NCBI RefSeq assembly: GCF_002261345.1 | Contig: NZ_NEVT01000003.1 | Span: forward strand, 372,001 to 436,000 | Direction: 5' to 3' | Length of the DNA: 64,000 nt | Origin: Bordetella genomosp. 2 | GTDB lineage: Bacteria > Pseudomonadota > Gammaproteobacteria > Burkholderiales > Burkholderiaceae_B | Part shown: piece by piece, positions 17,330 through 26,396 of the stretch | Layout: every line of letters starts with the position of its first letter | Position numbering within the stretch: position 1 is the stretch's first letter | Notes under the pieces: generated by a model | Databases searched by the model: none | What the model saw: the letters and a program-made list of their open reading frames with translations, nothing else | What the model was told of the DNA's origin: nothing | Made by a program: the position numbers and the translations under genes

Positions 17330-17836
17330 TCACGCCGCCGGCAAGCGCAGCGCCATCAGGATTTCGTCGTAGTAGCGGCCGTCGATCTTCAAGGCGCGCG
17401 GCTCGCGCCCGTACCCTTCGAACCCCAGCTTGCGGTACAGCGCGTAGGCCGCCTTGTTGGAGGCCTCGACGGTCAGCAGCAGGGTGTCCAGCCGGCCCGT
17501 GGCATAGCCGATCAGTTCGCGGATCAGCGCCTGTCCGAGGCCGGCGCCGCGCGCCTCCGGGTGCACGAAGACGCCCACGATGATGCCCTTGTGGCGAGTC
17601 TTGAGGCCCTGTTCCAAGTACAGGCCGGCGATGCCGCACAGGCGTTGGTCCCGCCACCCGCCCAGCATCGGCAGGTCCGCCAGGCGCGCGGCGAACCATT
17701 CGAGGGGGCGGACGCTTTCCTCTTCCCAGGAACTGCCGAAGGCCGTGGGGTGGGTTTGCAGCGCTTCCAGCCGCAGCCGCCGGTAGGCGGCCGCGTCCGG
17801 TGCGTCCAGGCGGCGAATGGCGAAGGGAGGCGGCAT
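17330..17836 (-). CDS. GNAT-family N-acetyltransferase
   Basis: A 168-residue GCN5-type acetyltransferase. The acetyl-CoA loop RGAGLGQALIREL (motif A, about residues 86-98) and the ASNKAAYALYRKLGFE motif B (about 114-129) are clear. The ATG at 17834-17836 fits the usual start; an open frame extends upstream but into the divergent gene's leader. It is divergent from an AadA-family gene, leaving 58 bases for both promoters. The acceptor is unknown. Confidence 0.9.
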   Translation of the reverse strand: MPPPFAIRRLDAPDAAAYRRLRLEALQTHPTAFGSSWEEESVRPLEWFAARLADLPMLGGWRDQRLCGIAGLYLEQGLKTRHKGIIVGVFVHPEARGAGLGQALIRELIGYATGRLDTLLLTVEASNKAAYALYRKLGFEGYGREPRALKIDGRYYDEILMALRLPAA

Positions 17837-17894
17837 GGCGTGCGCCCGCTGGCGGGCTGTGGTAAAGATGGCGGAATCCGTACCATACCGCACC

Positions 17895-18692
17895 ATGCCA
17901 TCCATCCCCAGCGAGATCATTGCCCAACTGGCGCGCGCCCGCGCGATCCTCGATCGCCACCTGGGCGGCACGCTGCAGGCCCTCTATCTGTTCGGTTCGG
18001 CCGTCGATGGCGGCCTGCGGCCCCAAAGCGACATCGACTTGCTGGCGGTGGTCGGCGCCGCCCCCGGCGAGCCGGTCCGGCGCGCGCTGATGGTGGATCT
18101 GCTGAAGGTGTCCGCCTGGCCCGGCACCGATCCGGCATGCTGCGCGCTCGAAGTCACGGTGCTGGCCCGCGATGCGGTGCTGCCCTGGCGCCACCCCGCG
18201 CGGCGCGAGCTGCAATTCGGCGAGTGGCTGCGCGACGATCTGCGCGCCGGCAAGTTCGAACCGCCCATGCAGGACCACGACCTGGCGATCCTGCTGACCA
18301 AGGCCAGGCAGCACAGCGTCAGCTTGCTGGGGCCCCCGGCGCATGAGCTGTTCGCCCCGGTCCCGCCGGCGGATTTCGCCCGGGCGCTGGCCGATACCAT
18401 CGCCCAGTGGAACGAGCCGGCCGACTGGCGGGACGAGGAGCGCCATATCGTGCTGGCGCTGGCGCGCATCTGGTACAGCGTGGTGACCGGCAAGATCGCG
18501 GCCAAGGACACGGCCGCCGCCTGGGCGCTGGACCGCCTGCCCGCGGCGCATCGGCCGGTGCTGGCCCAGGCGCGCGACGCCTACCTGGGTCGCGCGGCCG
18601 ACGCGCTGGCGCAGTGCCCGGAGCAGGTCGCGGCATTCATCCACCACGCCAAGGCCGAGATCCGGCGCGCGGCAGGGGCGCCGGCCGGCTGA
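17895..18692 (+). CDS. AadA-family aminoglycoside (3'') nucleotidyltransferase
   Basis: A 265-residue protein collinear with integron AadA enzymes, which adenylylate streptomycin and spectinomycin. The nucleotidyltransferase motif is GSAVDGGLRPQSDIDLL (G34, S35, D46, D48), and E86 in CALEVTV matches the catalytic base position I recall from AadA. RELQFGEWLRDD, LAILLTKARQHSV and RIWYSVVTGKIAAKD follow, all characteristic. ATG 17895 is the best start. Base composition matches the neighbours and no integrase or attC-like site is visible, so this looks like an ancestral chromosomal gene. Whether it confers resistance in this organism cannot be read. Confidence 0.88.
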   Translation: MPSIPSEIIAQLARARAILDRHLGGTLQALYLFGSAVDGGLRPQSDIDLLAVVGAAPGEPVRRALMVDLLKVSAWPGTDPACCALEVTVLARDAVLPWRHPARRELQFGEWLRDDLRAGKFEPPMQDHDLAILLTKARQHSVSLLGPPAHELFAPVPPADFARALADTIAQWNEPADWRDEERHIVLALARIWYSVVTGKIAAKDTAAAWALDRLPAAHRPVLAQARDAYLGRAADALAQCPEQVAAFIHHAKAEIRRAAGAPAG

Positions 18693-18764
18693 TCCCATGC
18701 CGCGGCCGGCGGCTCCCGGGGGCCTGGACTAGAATCCCCTCCATCAGCTTGTGATCGAACCCTC

Positions 18765-19799
18765 ATGAATTCCCCCATCCGCCTTACTCAATATAGCCAC
18801 GGCGCCGGCTGCGGCTGCAAGATCTCGCCCAAGGTGCTGGACGTGATCCTGGCCGGCAGCGGCGCCCAGAACCTGGATCCCCGGCTCTGGGTCGGCAACG
18901 CCTCGCGCGACGACGCGGCCGTCTACGGCCTGGACGACGAGCGCGGCGTGGTCTCGACCACCGATTTCTTCATGCCCATCGTCGACGACCCGTTCGACTT
19001 CGGCCGCATCGCCGCCACCAATGCCATCAGCGATATCTACGCCATGGGCGGCGACCCGCTGCTGGCCATCGCCATCCTGGGCTGGCCGGTCAACCTGCTG
19101 CCGCCCGAGGTCGCGCGCGAGGTGGTGCGCGGCGGCCGCGCCGCCTGCGATGACGCTGGCATCCCGCTGGCCGGCGGCCATTCGATCGACGCGCCGGAGC
19201 CCATCTTCGGCCTGGCCGTCACCGGCGTGGTCGACAAGGCGCGCCTGAAACGCAATGACACGGCCAGCGCCGGCTGCAGGCTCTACCTGACCAAGCCGCT
19301 CGGCATCGGCATCCTGACCACCGCCGAGAAGAAATCCCGGCTGCGCCCGGAGGACGTCAACCTGGCGCGCGACTGGATGTGCACCCTGAACCGGCCCGGC
19401 AGCCGTTTCGGCCGCCTGGCCGGCGTGCGGGCCATGACCGACGTCACCGGCTTCGGGCTGCTGGGCCACCTGGTCGAGATGGCCGACGGCAGCGGCCTGA
19501 CCGCCCGCATCGTCTTCGACGACGTGCCGCGCCTGCCCGGCGTCGAACACTACCTGGCCGCGGGCTGCGTGCCGGGCGGCACCGGCCGCAACTACGAGAG
19601 CTACGGCGAGCGCATCGCGCCCATCGGCCAGGACCGCATCAACCTGCTGTGCGACCCGCAGACCAGTGGCGGCCTGCTGGTGGCCGTGGCGCCGGAAGGC
19701 GAGGCCGAATTCCTGGCCGTGGCCGCCGAGCTGGGCCTGGACCTGCGGGCCATCGGCGAATTGGTGCCGCAGCAGCGCCACGCTGTCGAAGTGCTGTGA
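18765..19799 (+). CDS. selD: selenide, water dikinase
   Basis: A 344-residue SelD that makes selenophosphate from selenide and ATP. The active site is [11 protein letters not shown] with Cys16 and Lys19 (the Cys form, not selenocysteine). The ATP-binding asparagine/aspartate blocks, such as [18 protein letters not shown], follow. The stop codon overlaps a potential GTG of mnmH, and the true mnmH ATG is 14 bases on, so the two form an operon for 2-selenouridine in tRNA. A TAGAAT upstream could be a -10. Confidence 0.97.
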   Translation: MNSPIRLTQYSHGAGCGCKISPKVLDVILAGSGAQNLDPRLWVGNASRDDAAVYGLDDERGVVSTTDFFMPIVDDPFDFGRIAATNAISDIYAMGGDPLLAIAILGWPVNLLPPEVAREVVRGGRAACDDAGIPLAGGHSIDAPEPIFGLAVTGVVDKARLKRNDTASAGCRLYLTKPLGIGILTTAEKKSRLRPEDVNLARDWMCTLNRPGSRFGRLAGVRAMTDVTGFGLLGHLVEMADGSGLTARIVFDDVPRLPGVEHYLAAGCVPGGTGRNYESYGERIAPIGQDRINLLCDPQTSGGLLVAVAPEGEAEFLAVAAELGLDLRAIGELVPQQRHAVEVL

Positions 19800-19813
19800 C
19801 GGCCCGGGCAGCC

Positions 19814-20911
19814 ATGCGCGACGACACCGCCGATTACCGCGCGCTGTTCCTCGGCGACGTCCCGTTGCTGGATACCCGCGCGCCGGTCGAATTCGGCAAG
19901 GGCGCTTTCCCCGGCGCGGTCAACCTGCCGCTGATGAACGACAGCGAGCGGCAGCAAGTCGGCCTGTGCTACAAGCAGCGCGGCCAGGACGCGGCGATCG
20001 CGCTGGGACACCAGCTGGTCAGCGGCGCCGTCAAGGCCGGGCGCATCGCCGCCTGGGCCGATTTCGCGCGCGCCCATCCCGACGGCTACCTGTACTGCTT
20101 CCGCGGCGGGCTGCGTTCGCAGATCACGCAGGCCTGGCTCAAGGACGAGGCCGGCGTCGCCTACCCGCGCATCATCGGCGGCTACAAGGCGATGCGCGGC
20201 TTCCTGCTGGAAACGCTGGAGCGCGCCGTGGCCGAGTGCCGCCTGGTGGTGCTGGGCGGCATGACCGGCACCGGCAAGACCGATGTGCTGCGCCGGCTCG
20301 ACCACGGCCTGGATCTGGAGGCGCATGCGCATCATCGCGGCTCCAGCTTCGGCAAGCATGCCACCGCGCAGCCGGCGCAGATCGATTTCGAGAACCGGCT
20401 GGCCATCGAGATCCTCAAGAAGCGCGCCGCCGGGCACGCCTCGTTCGTGGTGGAGGACGAAAGCCATTGCATCGGCAGCTGCAGCGTGCCCGTCGGCCTG
20501 TTCCAGGCCATGCAGCGCAGCCCGGTGGTGTGGCTGGAAGACAGCCTGCACAACCGGGTGGAGCGGATCCTGCGCGACTATGTCGTGGAGCTGTGCGCGG
20601 AGTTCGTCCGGCTGCATGGCGCCGAACGCGGCTTCGAACTGTTCGCCGGACGGCTGCGGCAGAGCCTGGACAATATCGCCAGGCGGCTGGGCGGCGAGCG
20701 CCACGCGCGCTTGCGGGCCGTCATGGACAGCGCGCTGGCCGAGCAGGGGCGGAGCGGGGCGGTGGCGATGCACCGCGAATGGATCGAGAAGCTGCTGGTG
20801 GAATACTACGACCCGATGTACGGCTACCAGCGCCAGTCCAAGGCGGACAGGATCGGGTTCGTGGGAGAACTCGAGGACGTCGTTGCCTATTTGCGCGGCG
20901 CACAGCAATAG
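19814..20911 (+). CDS. mnmH: tRNA 2-selenouridine synthase
   Basis: A 365-residue MnmH/SelU. An N-terminal rhodanese domain carries the catalytic Cys95 in CFRGGLRSQ, and a C-terminal P-loop domain has GGMTGTGKT (148-156). It replaces sulfur by selenium at wobble 2-thiouridine using selenophosphate from SelD, immediately upstream. ATG 19814 gives a start aligned with E. coli SelU; an in-frame GTG at 19796 overlapping the selD stop is an alternative. It converges with dksA across 24 bases. Confidence 0.96.
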   Translation: MRDDTADYRALFLGDVPLLDTRAPVEFGKGAFPGAVNLPLMNDSERQQVGLCYKQRGQDAAIALGHQLVSGAVKAGRIAAWADFARAHPDGYLYCFRGGLRSQITQAWLKDEAGVAYPRIIGGYKAMRGFLLETLERAVAECRLVVLGGMTGTGKTDVLRRLDHGLDLEAHAHHRGSSFGKHATAQPAQIDFENRLAIEILKKRAAGHASFVVEDESHCIGSCSVPVGLFQAMQRSPVVWLEDSLHNRVERILRDYVVELCAEFVRLHGAERGFELFAGRLRQSLDNIARRLGGERHARLRAVMDSALAEQGRSGAVAMHREWIEKLLVEYYDPMYGYQRQSKADRIGFVGELEDVVAYLRGAQQ

Positions 20912-20935
20912 GCGGGAGGCGCCGCGGGGCGGCCG

Positions 20936-21403
20936 TCAGGTCTGGCGCGACCGCGCCAGGCCGGATTCGGCCTGTTCATGGCGTTCCTGAGCCTCGATGC
21001 ACAGTTCCGCGGTCGGGCGCGCCAGCAGCCGGCCCAGGCCTATGGGTTCGCCGCTGTCCCGGCACCATCCATAAGAGCCGTCCCGGATGCGTTCGAGCGC
21101 GCGGTCGATCTTGCGCAACTGCTTGAATTCCCGGTCGCGCAGCCGCAGTTCCAGGGTCAGTTCTTCTTCGATTGACGCCACATCGGCCGGGTCGGCATGG
21201 GCCTCGTCTTCCTTGAGCCGGCTTTGCGTGTCGTAGGCCGACGCCAGCAGTTCGCCCCGGGATTCGACCAGGCGGGCGTGAAAGAACTGCAATTGCCGGT
21301 CGGACATGTAATCGCTTTTGGGCGCTTTCAACAGCGCCGCCAGCGTCATCGGGCGGTCGGCGGCCGCCAGGGCGCTGGCAAATTTCGCGGATGGAATCTT
21401 CAT
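20936..21403 (-). CDS. DksA-type RNA polymerase-binding regulator with half zinc-ribbon
   Basis: A 155-residue DksA homologue acting in the RNA polymerase secondary channel with ppGpp. The coiled-coil tip keeps D71, D74 and A76 of the DxxDxA motif. The zinc-ribbon pairs are C114-x-x-S117 and C135-x-x-A138, so two of four cysteines are missing, as in zinc-independent DksA2 of Pseudomonas. ATG 21403 has a GGGAG ribosome site; an ATG 27 bases upstream has none. A canonical four-Cys DksA may exist elsewhere in the genome. Confidence 0.9.
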   Translation of the reverse strand: MKIPSAKFASALAAADRPMTLAALLKAPKSDYMSDRQLQFFHARLVESRGELLASAYDTQSRLKEDEAHADPADVASIEEELTLELRLRDREFKQLRKIDRALERIRDGSYGWCRDSGEPIGLGRLLARPTAELCIEAQERHEQAESGLARSRQT

Positions 21404-21455
21404 GGCTGCTCCCGCAATGGGTTGTCGCATGTCCGCCGGCCGATGCGGTTCCCGT

Positions 21456-21932
21456 TCACGGGCGCAGGAACAGCGATACGTCTAAATACGGGCCGCGGTC
21501 CAGGTCGGCGGATACAGCGACCTGTTCGCCTGGTTGCGCCAGGGTGCGTTCGAGCCTGGCCGCGGTCAGCTGTTGCGCGGCGTTGGCCAGCAGCACCGGC
21601 AGCGAAGCCCAGGGCCCGCTCTGGGCGCCCGTTCCCAGGGTGTACGTCAGCGCCGGCCCGGCGCCGGCGTAGGCGCCTATGCAGATGACCCGGCCGGTTT
21701 CGCCGCGCAGCAGGAGCCGGGAATCGGCGGCATAAAGGCGGTAGACGCGCCATTGCGACTGCATGGGATTGGCGGCGCGCGACCGGGACGGGGCCGGCCG
21801 GACAGCGCCCCGTTCGGGGTCGCGGGCACGCGGCAATAGCTGCACGACGACGTTCAGCAAGCGTGCCAGGCAACGTTCCAGGACCTTCATAACCGCGACC
21901 GCCTTGATGTAACCCTGCAGAATGGGATGCAT
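21456..21932 (-). CDS. hypothetical protein
   Basis: An open frame of about 158 residues (up to 167 if the upstream ATG at 21959 is used; ATG 21890 is also possible). No family is recognised. The N-terminal third is hydrophobic with a basic segment (ARLLNVVVQLLPRARD), and the rest has a beta-rich look. No clear ribosome site decides the start. Composition matches neighbouring genes and no better frame exists here, so it is listed as probable only. Confidence 0.45.
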   Translation of the reverse strand: MHPILQGYIKAVAVMKVLERCLARLLNVVVQLLPRARDPERGAVRPAPSRSRAANPMQSQWRVYRLYAADSRLLLRGETGRVICIGAYAGAGPALTYTLGTGAQSGPWASLPVLLANAAQQLTAARLERTLAQPGEQVAVSADLDRGPYLDVSLFLRP

Positions 21933-22049
21933 CGCCACATGCACGCTGCTGCCTAGCATACGCCTGTAAGACGGAAATAACGATGATGGGTGTGTAAAAG
22001 GGGCCTGGAAATCGGCGTCGTCCGCGTTGCTGGTCGATGGCGCGCCCGG

Positions 22050-22394
22050 TCAGTCGCGGTGACGCCAGCGATGCTTGTCGCCGCGATGCTTGTGGTGGCC
22101 CCGGTAGCCGGCGCGCTTGTAATAGTGGTCGCGGCCGCGGTCGCGGTCCCAGTGGCGGCGGTGGCGGCCGCGGTCGTCGTCGTCGGTGATGACGTGCCCC
22201 AGCACGCCCCCGGCGGCGGCGCCGCCCAGCGTGATCCAGGGGTCGCCGTCCGACAGCAATGCGCCGGCCACGCCGCCCAGTCCGGCGCCGATGATCGCAT
22301 TGCGCCCCTGCTCGTCGGCCAGCGCCGTGGTGCTGATGCCAAATGCCAGCATGCCGGCGAGAGCGGCCTGAGTGATTCGTTTGGTGATGTTCAT
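22050..22394 (-). CDS. small secreted glycine-zipper protein with His/Arg/Asp-rich tail
   Basis: A 114-residue envelope protein. Residues 1-26 form a signal peptide (ending STTALADE). Residues about 31-67 form a glycine-zipper segment (IIGAGLGGVAGALLSDGDP and GGAAAGGVLGHVI). The last 45 residues are dominated by Asp, Arg, His, Tyr and Lys (DDDDRGRHRRHWDRDRGRD, then RGHHKHRGDKHR). The ATG has a GGGAGA ribosome site. Similar glycine-zipper proteins sit in outer membranes; the charged tail could bind metal or polyanions. The function is unknown. Confidence 0.75.
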   Translation of the reverse strand: MNITKRITQAALAGMLAFGISTTALADEQGRNAIIGAGLGGVAGALLSDGDPWITLGGAAAGGVLGHVITDDDDRGRHRRHWDRDRGRDHYYKRAGYRGHHKHRGDKHRWRHRD

Positions 22395-22572
22395 GTTTAT
22401 TCTCCCGTGCCTGGCCGTCCCTGCGACGCAGCCAGGCAGATACGGCGGGTTGAACTGGAAATCGCCCGCCTCGCAAGCAAGTTAGCATCGGGCACCTGTG
22501 TCAGTCCGGCAGACTGGGCTACGGTGTGTATAAACTGTTTCAGTCGCTTTCTCCCCCATGGGGTGCCGAATT

Positions 22573-22589
22573 ATTCCGATAAGTGGAAT
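22573..22589. promoter_or_regulatory. ATTCC-N7-GGAAT operator-like repeat upstream of the GST gene
   Basis: A 5-bp inverted repeat with a 7-base spacer, followed by a second ATTCC at 22611-22615, in an AT-rich stretch about 100 bases upstream of the GST ATG. The form matches T-N11-A LysR sites. The LysR gene at 25493, at the end of the GST/fusion-enzyme group, is a candidate ligand. Inferred. Confidence 0.35.
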
Positions 22590-22685
22590 GATGAAATGAC
22601 AAAACTATAGATTCCACAATTCGATAGGGCTTATTAATCTGCGGGAACGGTACGGCGCTGGTCCGTCCGCTCTCGGAGATACGTT

Positions 22686-23297
22686 ATGAAGCTCTATCAC
22701 CATTCGCTTTCCGGCCATGCGCATCGCGCCCGCCTGTTCCTGTCCCTGCTCGGGCTGCCGCACGAACTGATCGAAGTCGACCTGGCGTCCGGCGCGCACA
22801 AGACGGCCGATTTCCTGGCGCTCAATCCGTTCGGGCAGGTGCCCGTGCTGGACGACCACGGCGTGGTGGTGGCCGATTCCAATGCCATCCTGGTTTATCT
22901 CGCCAAGAAGGCCGGCCGGGCCGACTGGCTGCCCGAAGATCCGCAGGGCGCGGCCGCCGTGCAGCGCTGGCTGTCGGTCGCCGCCGGCGAGATCGCGTAC
23001 GGCCCCGCCGCGGCGCGCCTGGTCACGGTGTTCGGCGCCAGATTCGACGCCGCGGAAGTGATCGCGCGGGCGCACACGATTCTGGCCAAGCTGGAGAGTC
23101 ACCTGGCCGCGCGCCAATGGCTGGTCGGCAAGAGCCCGACCATCGCGGATGTGGCCATCTACAGCTACGTGGCGCGGGCGCCCGAAGGGAATGTCGACCT
23201 GGCCGGCTATGCGGCGGTCAACGCCTTCTTGCGCCGGGTCGAGGCGTTGCCGGGCTTTGTGCCTTTCATCCGCACGCCCGCCGGCCTGGCGGCCTGA
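22686..23297 (+). CDS. glutathione S-transferase
   Basis: A 203-residue GST. The N-terminal thioredoxin-like domain has [19 protein letters not shown] with Ser9 as likely glutathione contact, [11 protein letters not shown] (cis-Pro) and [12 protein letters not shown]. The C-terminal helical domain has the [13 protein letters not shown]-capping box. It is the first gene of a group with a flavin/iron-sulfur fusion enzyme 49 bases downstream and a LysR gene after that. A role in handling electrophiles made or reduced by the neighbour is plausible. Confidence 0.92.
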   Translation: MKLYHHSLSGHAHRARLFLSLLGLPHELIEVDLASGAHKTADFLALNPFGQVPVLDDHGVVVADSNAILVYLAKKAGRADWLPEDPQGAAAVQRWLSVAAGEIAYGPAAARLVTVFGARFDAAEVIARAHTILAKLESHLAARQWLVGKSPTIADVAIYSYVARAPEGNVDLAGYAAVNAFLRRVEALPGFVPFIRTPAGLAA

Positions 23298-23346
23298 AGC
23301 GGCCGCCCGGGCGCGCCCGCTTTCATCCATCGCCAAGGACACTGAC

Positions 23347-25419
23347 ATGGCCGGGAAACTGCCGAAGCTGCCCGCCTGGCACGCGGGCGAGATCTATCTC
23401 CAGGAGCGGATCGGCGTTGCCGAACGCATGCGCGCCGTCGGCCAGCGGGTCGTGCGCGACTACATGCCGGACCAGCACCGCGAGTTCTACGCGCAACTGC
23501 CGTTTATCGTGCTGGGCAGCGTCGATGGCGCAGGCGACGCGTGGGCCACGATCCTGACGGGCCGACCCGGCTTCATGGCGTCGCCGACGCCGACGAGCCT
23601 GGACATTGCCGCCCAGGCGGACCCCGCCGATCCGGCGGGCGCCGGCCTCCAGGCCGGCGCGCCCATCGGGTTGCTGGGGATCGAGATGCACACCCGGCGC
23701 CGCAACCGGATGAATGGCATCGTCAGCCCTGCCGGCGGCGGCCTGCACGTCGAGGTGGACCAGAGCTTCGGCAATTGCCCCCGCTACATCCAGCTGCGCG
23801 ATTGCCGCTTCGCGCGCGAACCGGGGCAGCCACCCGCCGCGCCGCCGGAAGACCTGCCTGCATTGGACCCCGCTGCGCGCGCCATGATCGAGGGCGCCGA
23901 TGCGTTCTTCGTCGCCTCGTATGCCGACCGCGCCGAGCGCCGCCAGGTCGATGTCTCGCACCGCGGCGGCAAGGCCGGCTTCGTGCGCGTGGGCGACGAC
24001 GGGTTGCTGACCGTCCCGGACTTCGACGGCAACCTGTTCTTTGCCACGCTCGGCAATTTCGTGCTCAATGGCAAGGCGGGCCTCATTTTCATCGATTACG
24101 AGCGCGGCGACGTGCTGCAGATGACCGGCGACGCGACGGTCCTGCTGGATTCTCCGGAGACCGCCGCGTTCCAGGGGGCGGAGCGCCTCTGGACCTTCCG
24201 GGCGCGCCGCATCGTGCGGCGCCGCGGCGCGCTGGCGCTGCGGTGGCGGTTCCAGCCGGACGGCTGGTCGCCCAATGCGCTGATGACCGGCGATTGGGCG
24301 CAGGCGGCGAGCCGGCTGCGCGCGCGCGAACTGGCCGGGCGCTGGCGGCCTTTTACCGTCGCGCGGATCGTCGACGAGAGCGCCTCGATCCGCTCGTTCC
24401 ATCTGCGGCCCGCCGATGGCCTGGGCCTGCCGGCGCACGCGGCCGGCCAGCACCTGCCGATACGCGTGACGCCGCCCGGCGCGGCCGCGCCCGCGGTGCG
24501 CAGCTATACCTTGTCGCTTGCCCCTTCCGATGATGCCTATCGCATCAGCGTCAAGCGCGCAGGGGCGATCTCGCGGCATTTGCATGAACACATCCAGGTG
24601 GGCGACATCATCGAAGCCGGCGCGCCGGCCGGCGGGTTCGTCCTGGATGCGCGCGAACGGCGCCCCGCGGTGCTGCTGGCCGGCGGCGTCGGCATTACGC
24701 CCATGCTGGCCATGCTGCGCGATATCGTGCATGAAGGGCTGCGCACCCGGCGCGTGCGCCCGGCCATCCTGTTCCAGGCTGCCCGCCACAAGGCGGACCG
24801 GGCATTCGACGCCGAACTGTCCGGGCTGGCGGCCGCGGCGCAGGGCGCGGTCAGGCTGGTGCGCGTGCTCAGCGACCCCGCCGGCGCCGAGGCCGGCCGC
24901 GATTATGACGCCGCCGGCCGCATCGATATGGCGCTGTTGACGCGATTCCTGGCGTTCGACGACTACGATTTCTATCTGTGCGGGCCGCCCGGGTTCATGC
25001 AGGCGCTGTATGACGGCCTCAGGGGTTATGGCGTCGCCGACTGCCGCATCCATGCCGAATCGTTCGGACCCGCGTCGCTGGCGCGCGATGCCGGCGGCGC
25101 GGCGGCCGCGCCCGCGCCCGCGCGCCGGCCTGCGTCCGCCGTGCCGGTATCCGTGGCGTTCCTGGAGTCGCTGAAGGAGGCGCGCTGGACGCCCGGCTCG
25201 GGCACGCTGCTCGACCTCGCGGAGGCGCGCGGGCTCGCGCCGGCGTCCGGTTGCCGCGCCGGCTCCTGCGGTACCTGCCGCACCAGGTTGCTCAAGGGAG
25301 AGGTGACCTACATCCGCGAACCCGCCGCCGCCGTGGCCGAGGGCGAGGTGCTGATCTGCTGCGCCGTGCCGGCCGAGCCAGCGGATGCGTCGGCCGAAGC
25401 CGTCCATCTTGCTCTCTGA
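23347..25419 (+). CDS. PNPOx-like / ferredoxin reductase / 2Fe-2S ferredoxin fusion enzyme
   Basis: A 690-residue three-part redox protein. Residues about 1-300 are a split-barrel FMN-binding (PNPOx-like) domain. Residues about 330-590 are a ferredoxin-reductase module with FAD motif RSYTLS (385-390) and NAD site GGVGITPMLAML. The C-terminus (about 605-690) is a plant-type 2Fe-2S domain with C636, C641, C644 and C671 or C672. Electron flow NAD(P)H to FAD to FeS is expected; the N-terminal flavin site may be the substrate site. ATG 23347 lies 49 bases after GST. The substrate is unknown. Confidence 0.9.
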   Translation: MAGKLPKLPAWHAGEIYLQERIGVAERMRAVGQRVVRDYMPDQHREFYAQLPFIVLGSVDGAGDAWATILTGRPGFMASPTPTSLDIAAQADPADPAGAGLQAGAPIGLLGIEMHTRRRNRMNGIVSPAGGGLHVEVDQSFGNCPRYIQLRDCRFAREPGQPPAAPPEDLPALDPAARAMIEGADAFFVASYADRAERRQVDVSHRGGKAGFVRVGDDGLLTVPDFDGNLFFATLGNFVLNGKAGLIFIDYERGDVLQMTGDATVLLDSPETAAFQGAERLWTFRARRIVRRRGALALRWRFQPDGWSPNALMTGDWAQAASRLRARELAGRWRPFTVARIVDESASIRSFHLRPADGLGLPAHAAGQHLPIRVTPPGAAAPAVRSYTLSLAPSDDAYRISVKRAGAISRHLHEHIQVGDIIEAGAPAGGFVLDARERRPAVLLAGGVGITPMLAMLRDIVHEGLRTRRVRPAILFQAARHKADRAFDAELSGLAAAAQGAVRLVRVLSDPAGAEAGRDYDAAGRIDMALLTRFLAFDDYDFYLCGPPGFMQALYDGLRGYGVADCRIHAESFGPASLARDAGGAAAAPAPARRPASAVPVSVAFLESLKEARWTPGSGTLLDLAEARGLAPASGCRAGSCGTCRTRLLKGEVTYIREPAAAVAEGEVLICCAVPAEPADASAEAVHLAL

Positions 25420-25492
25420 ACCCGCGGGCGCACCGTCCCTGGCGTGCCGATGACCGTAATATAGGCGGCACATCAGAATGCGGGAGACCGGG

Positions 25493-26371
25493 GTGGATCG
25501 CTGGCAGGCCATGCGAATTTTCGTGAAGGTGGCGGAAACGGGCAGCTTCGCCGCGTCGGCGCGCCAGCTGCATATGAGCCCGCCGGCCGTGACCCGGGCC
25601 ATCGCCGCCCTGGAAGACGCGATCGGCGCGCGCTTGTTCGTGCGCACGACGCGTTCGGTCAAGCTGACGGAGCCGGGCCGGCGCTACCTGGAGGACTGCA
25701 AGCGGATCCTGGCGGACATCGTCGAGGCCGAGGCCGCGGCGGCCGGCTCGTACGCGGCGCCGTCCGGCACGCTGGCCATTACCGCGTCGGTGCTGTTCGG
25801 CCAGATGTACGTCCTGCCCATCCTGCACGAGTTCCTGAAGCGGCATCCCGCGGTGAACGGCAGGGTCCTGTTCGTGGACCGGCCGGTCAACCTGGTCGAC
25901 GAGGGCATCGACGTTGCGATCCGGATCGGGCGCCTGCCGGACTCCGGGTTCGCGGCGATCCAGGTCGGTACGATGCGCCGGGTGGTGTGCGGGGCGCCCG
26001 CCTATTTCCAGCAATACGGCGTGCCCGGGACGCCGGCGGACCTGAAGGGCCACCGCATCGCGGCATCCACCGGCGCGTGGGGCTCGCCGGAATGGCGCTT
26101 CGCCGGCGACCAGCGCGTGACGATCCAGAATTGGCTGCAATCCAATAACAACGAAGTGGCCATCGCGACCGCCCTGGCCGGCCTGGCGCTGACCCGGGTG
26201 CTGCATTACCAGGTCGAGCCGGCCCTGCGCGACGGCAGGCTGCGGATCGTGCTCGCCGAGTACGAAGAACCGCCTTTGCCGATCCACGTGCTGTATCCCG
26301 AGGGGCGGCAGGCGCCGGCCAAAGTCAGGGCCTTCGTGGATCTGGCGGTTGCGATGTTGCGGGGGAAGTGA
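25493..26371 (+). CDS. LysR-family transcriptional regulator
   Basis: A 292-residue LysR regulator of the DmlR-like group (AMRIFVKVAETGSFAASARQL). I chose GTG 25493 because GGGAGA lies 7 bases upstream and the product then begins like other family members; ATG 25478 gives five more residues. The LysR_substrate domain covers about 90-290. It follows the GST/fusion-enzyme genes on the same strand, 73 bases on, and may regulate them. A 10-bp+ stem-loop follows the gene. Confidence 0.9.
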   Translation: MDRWQAMRIFVKVAETGSFAASARQLHMSPPAVTRAIAALEDAIGARLFVRTTRSVKLTEPGRRYLEDCKRILADIVEAEAAAAGSYAAPSGTLAITASVLFGQMYVLPILHEFLKRHPAVNGRVLFVDRPVNLVDEGIDVAIRIGRLPDSGFAAIQVGTMRRVVCGAPAYFQQYGVPGTPADLKGHRIAASTGAWGSPEWRFAGDQRVTIQNWLQSNNNEVAIATALAGLALTRVLHYQVEPALRDGRLRIVLAEYEEPPLPIHVLYPEGRQAPAKVRAFVDLAVAMLRGK

Positions 26372-26396
26372 GTGGCGCGCGTTGCGGGCGGCCGCC

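Noticed and set aside
17895-18692. Integron gene cassette
   Set aside because: No integrase, no attC-like imperfect repeat downstream, and base composition matches the neighbours.
19796-19813. GTG start of mnmH overlapping the selD stop
   Set aside because: Possible, but ATG 19814 aligns better with known MnmH N-termini.
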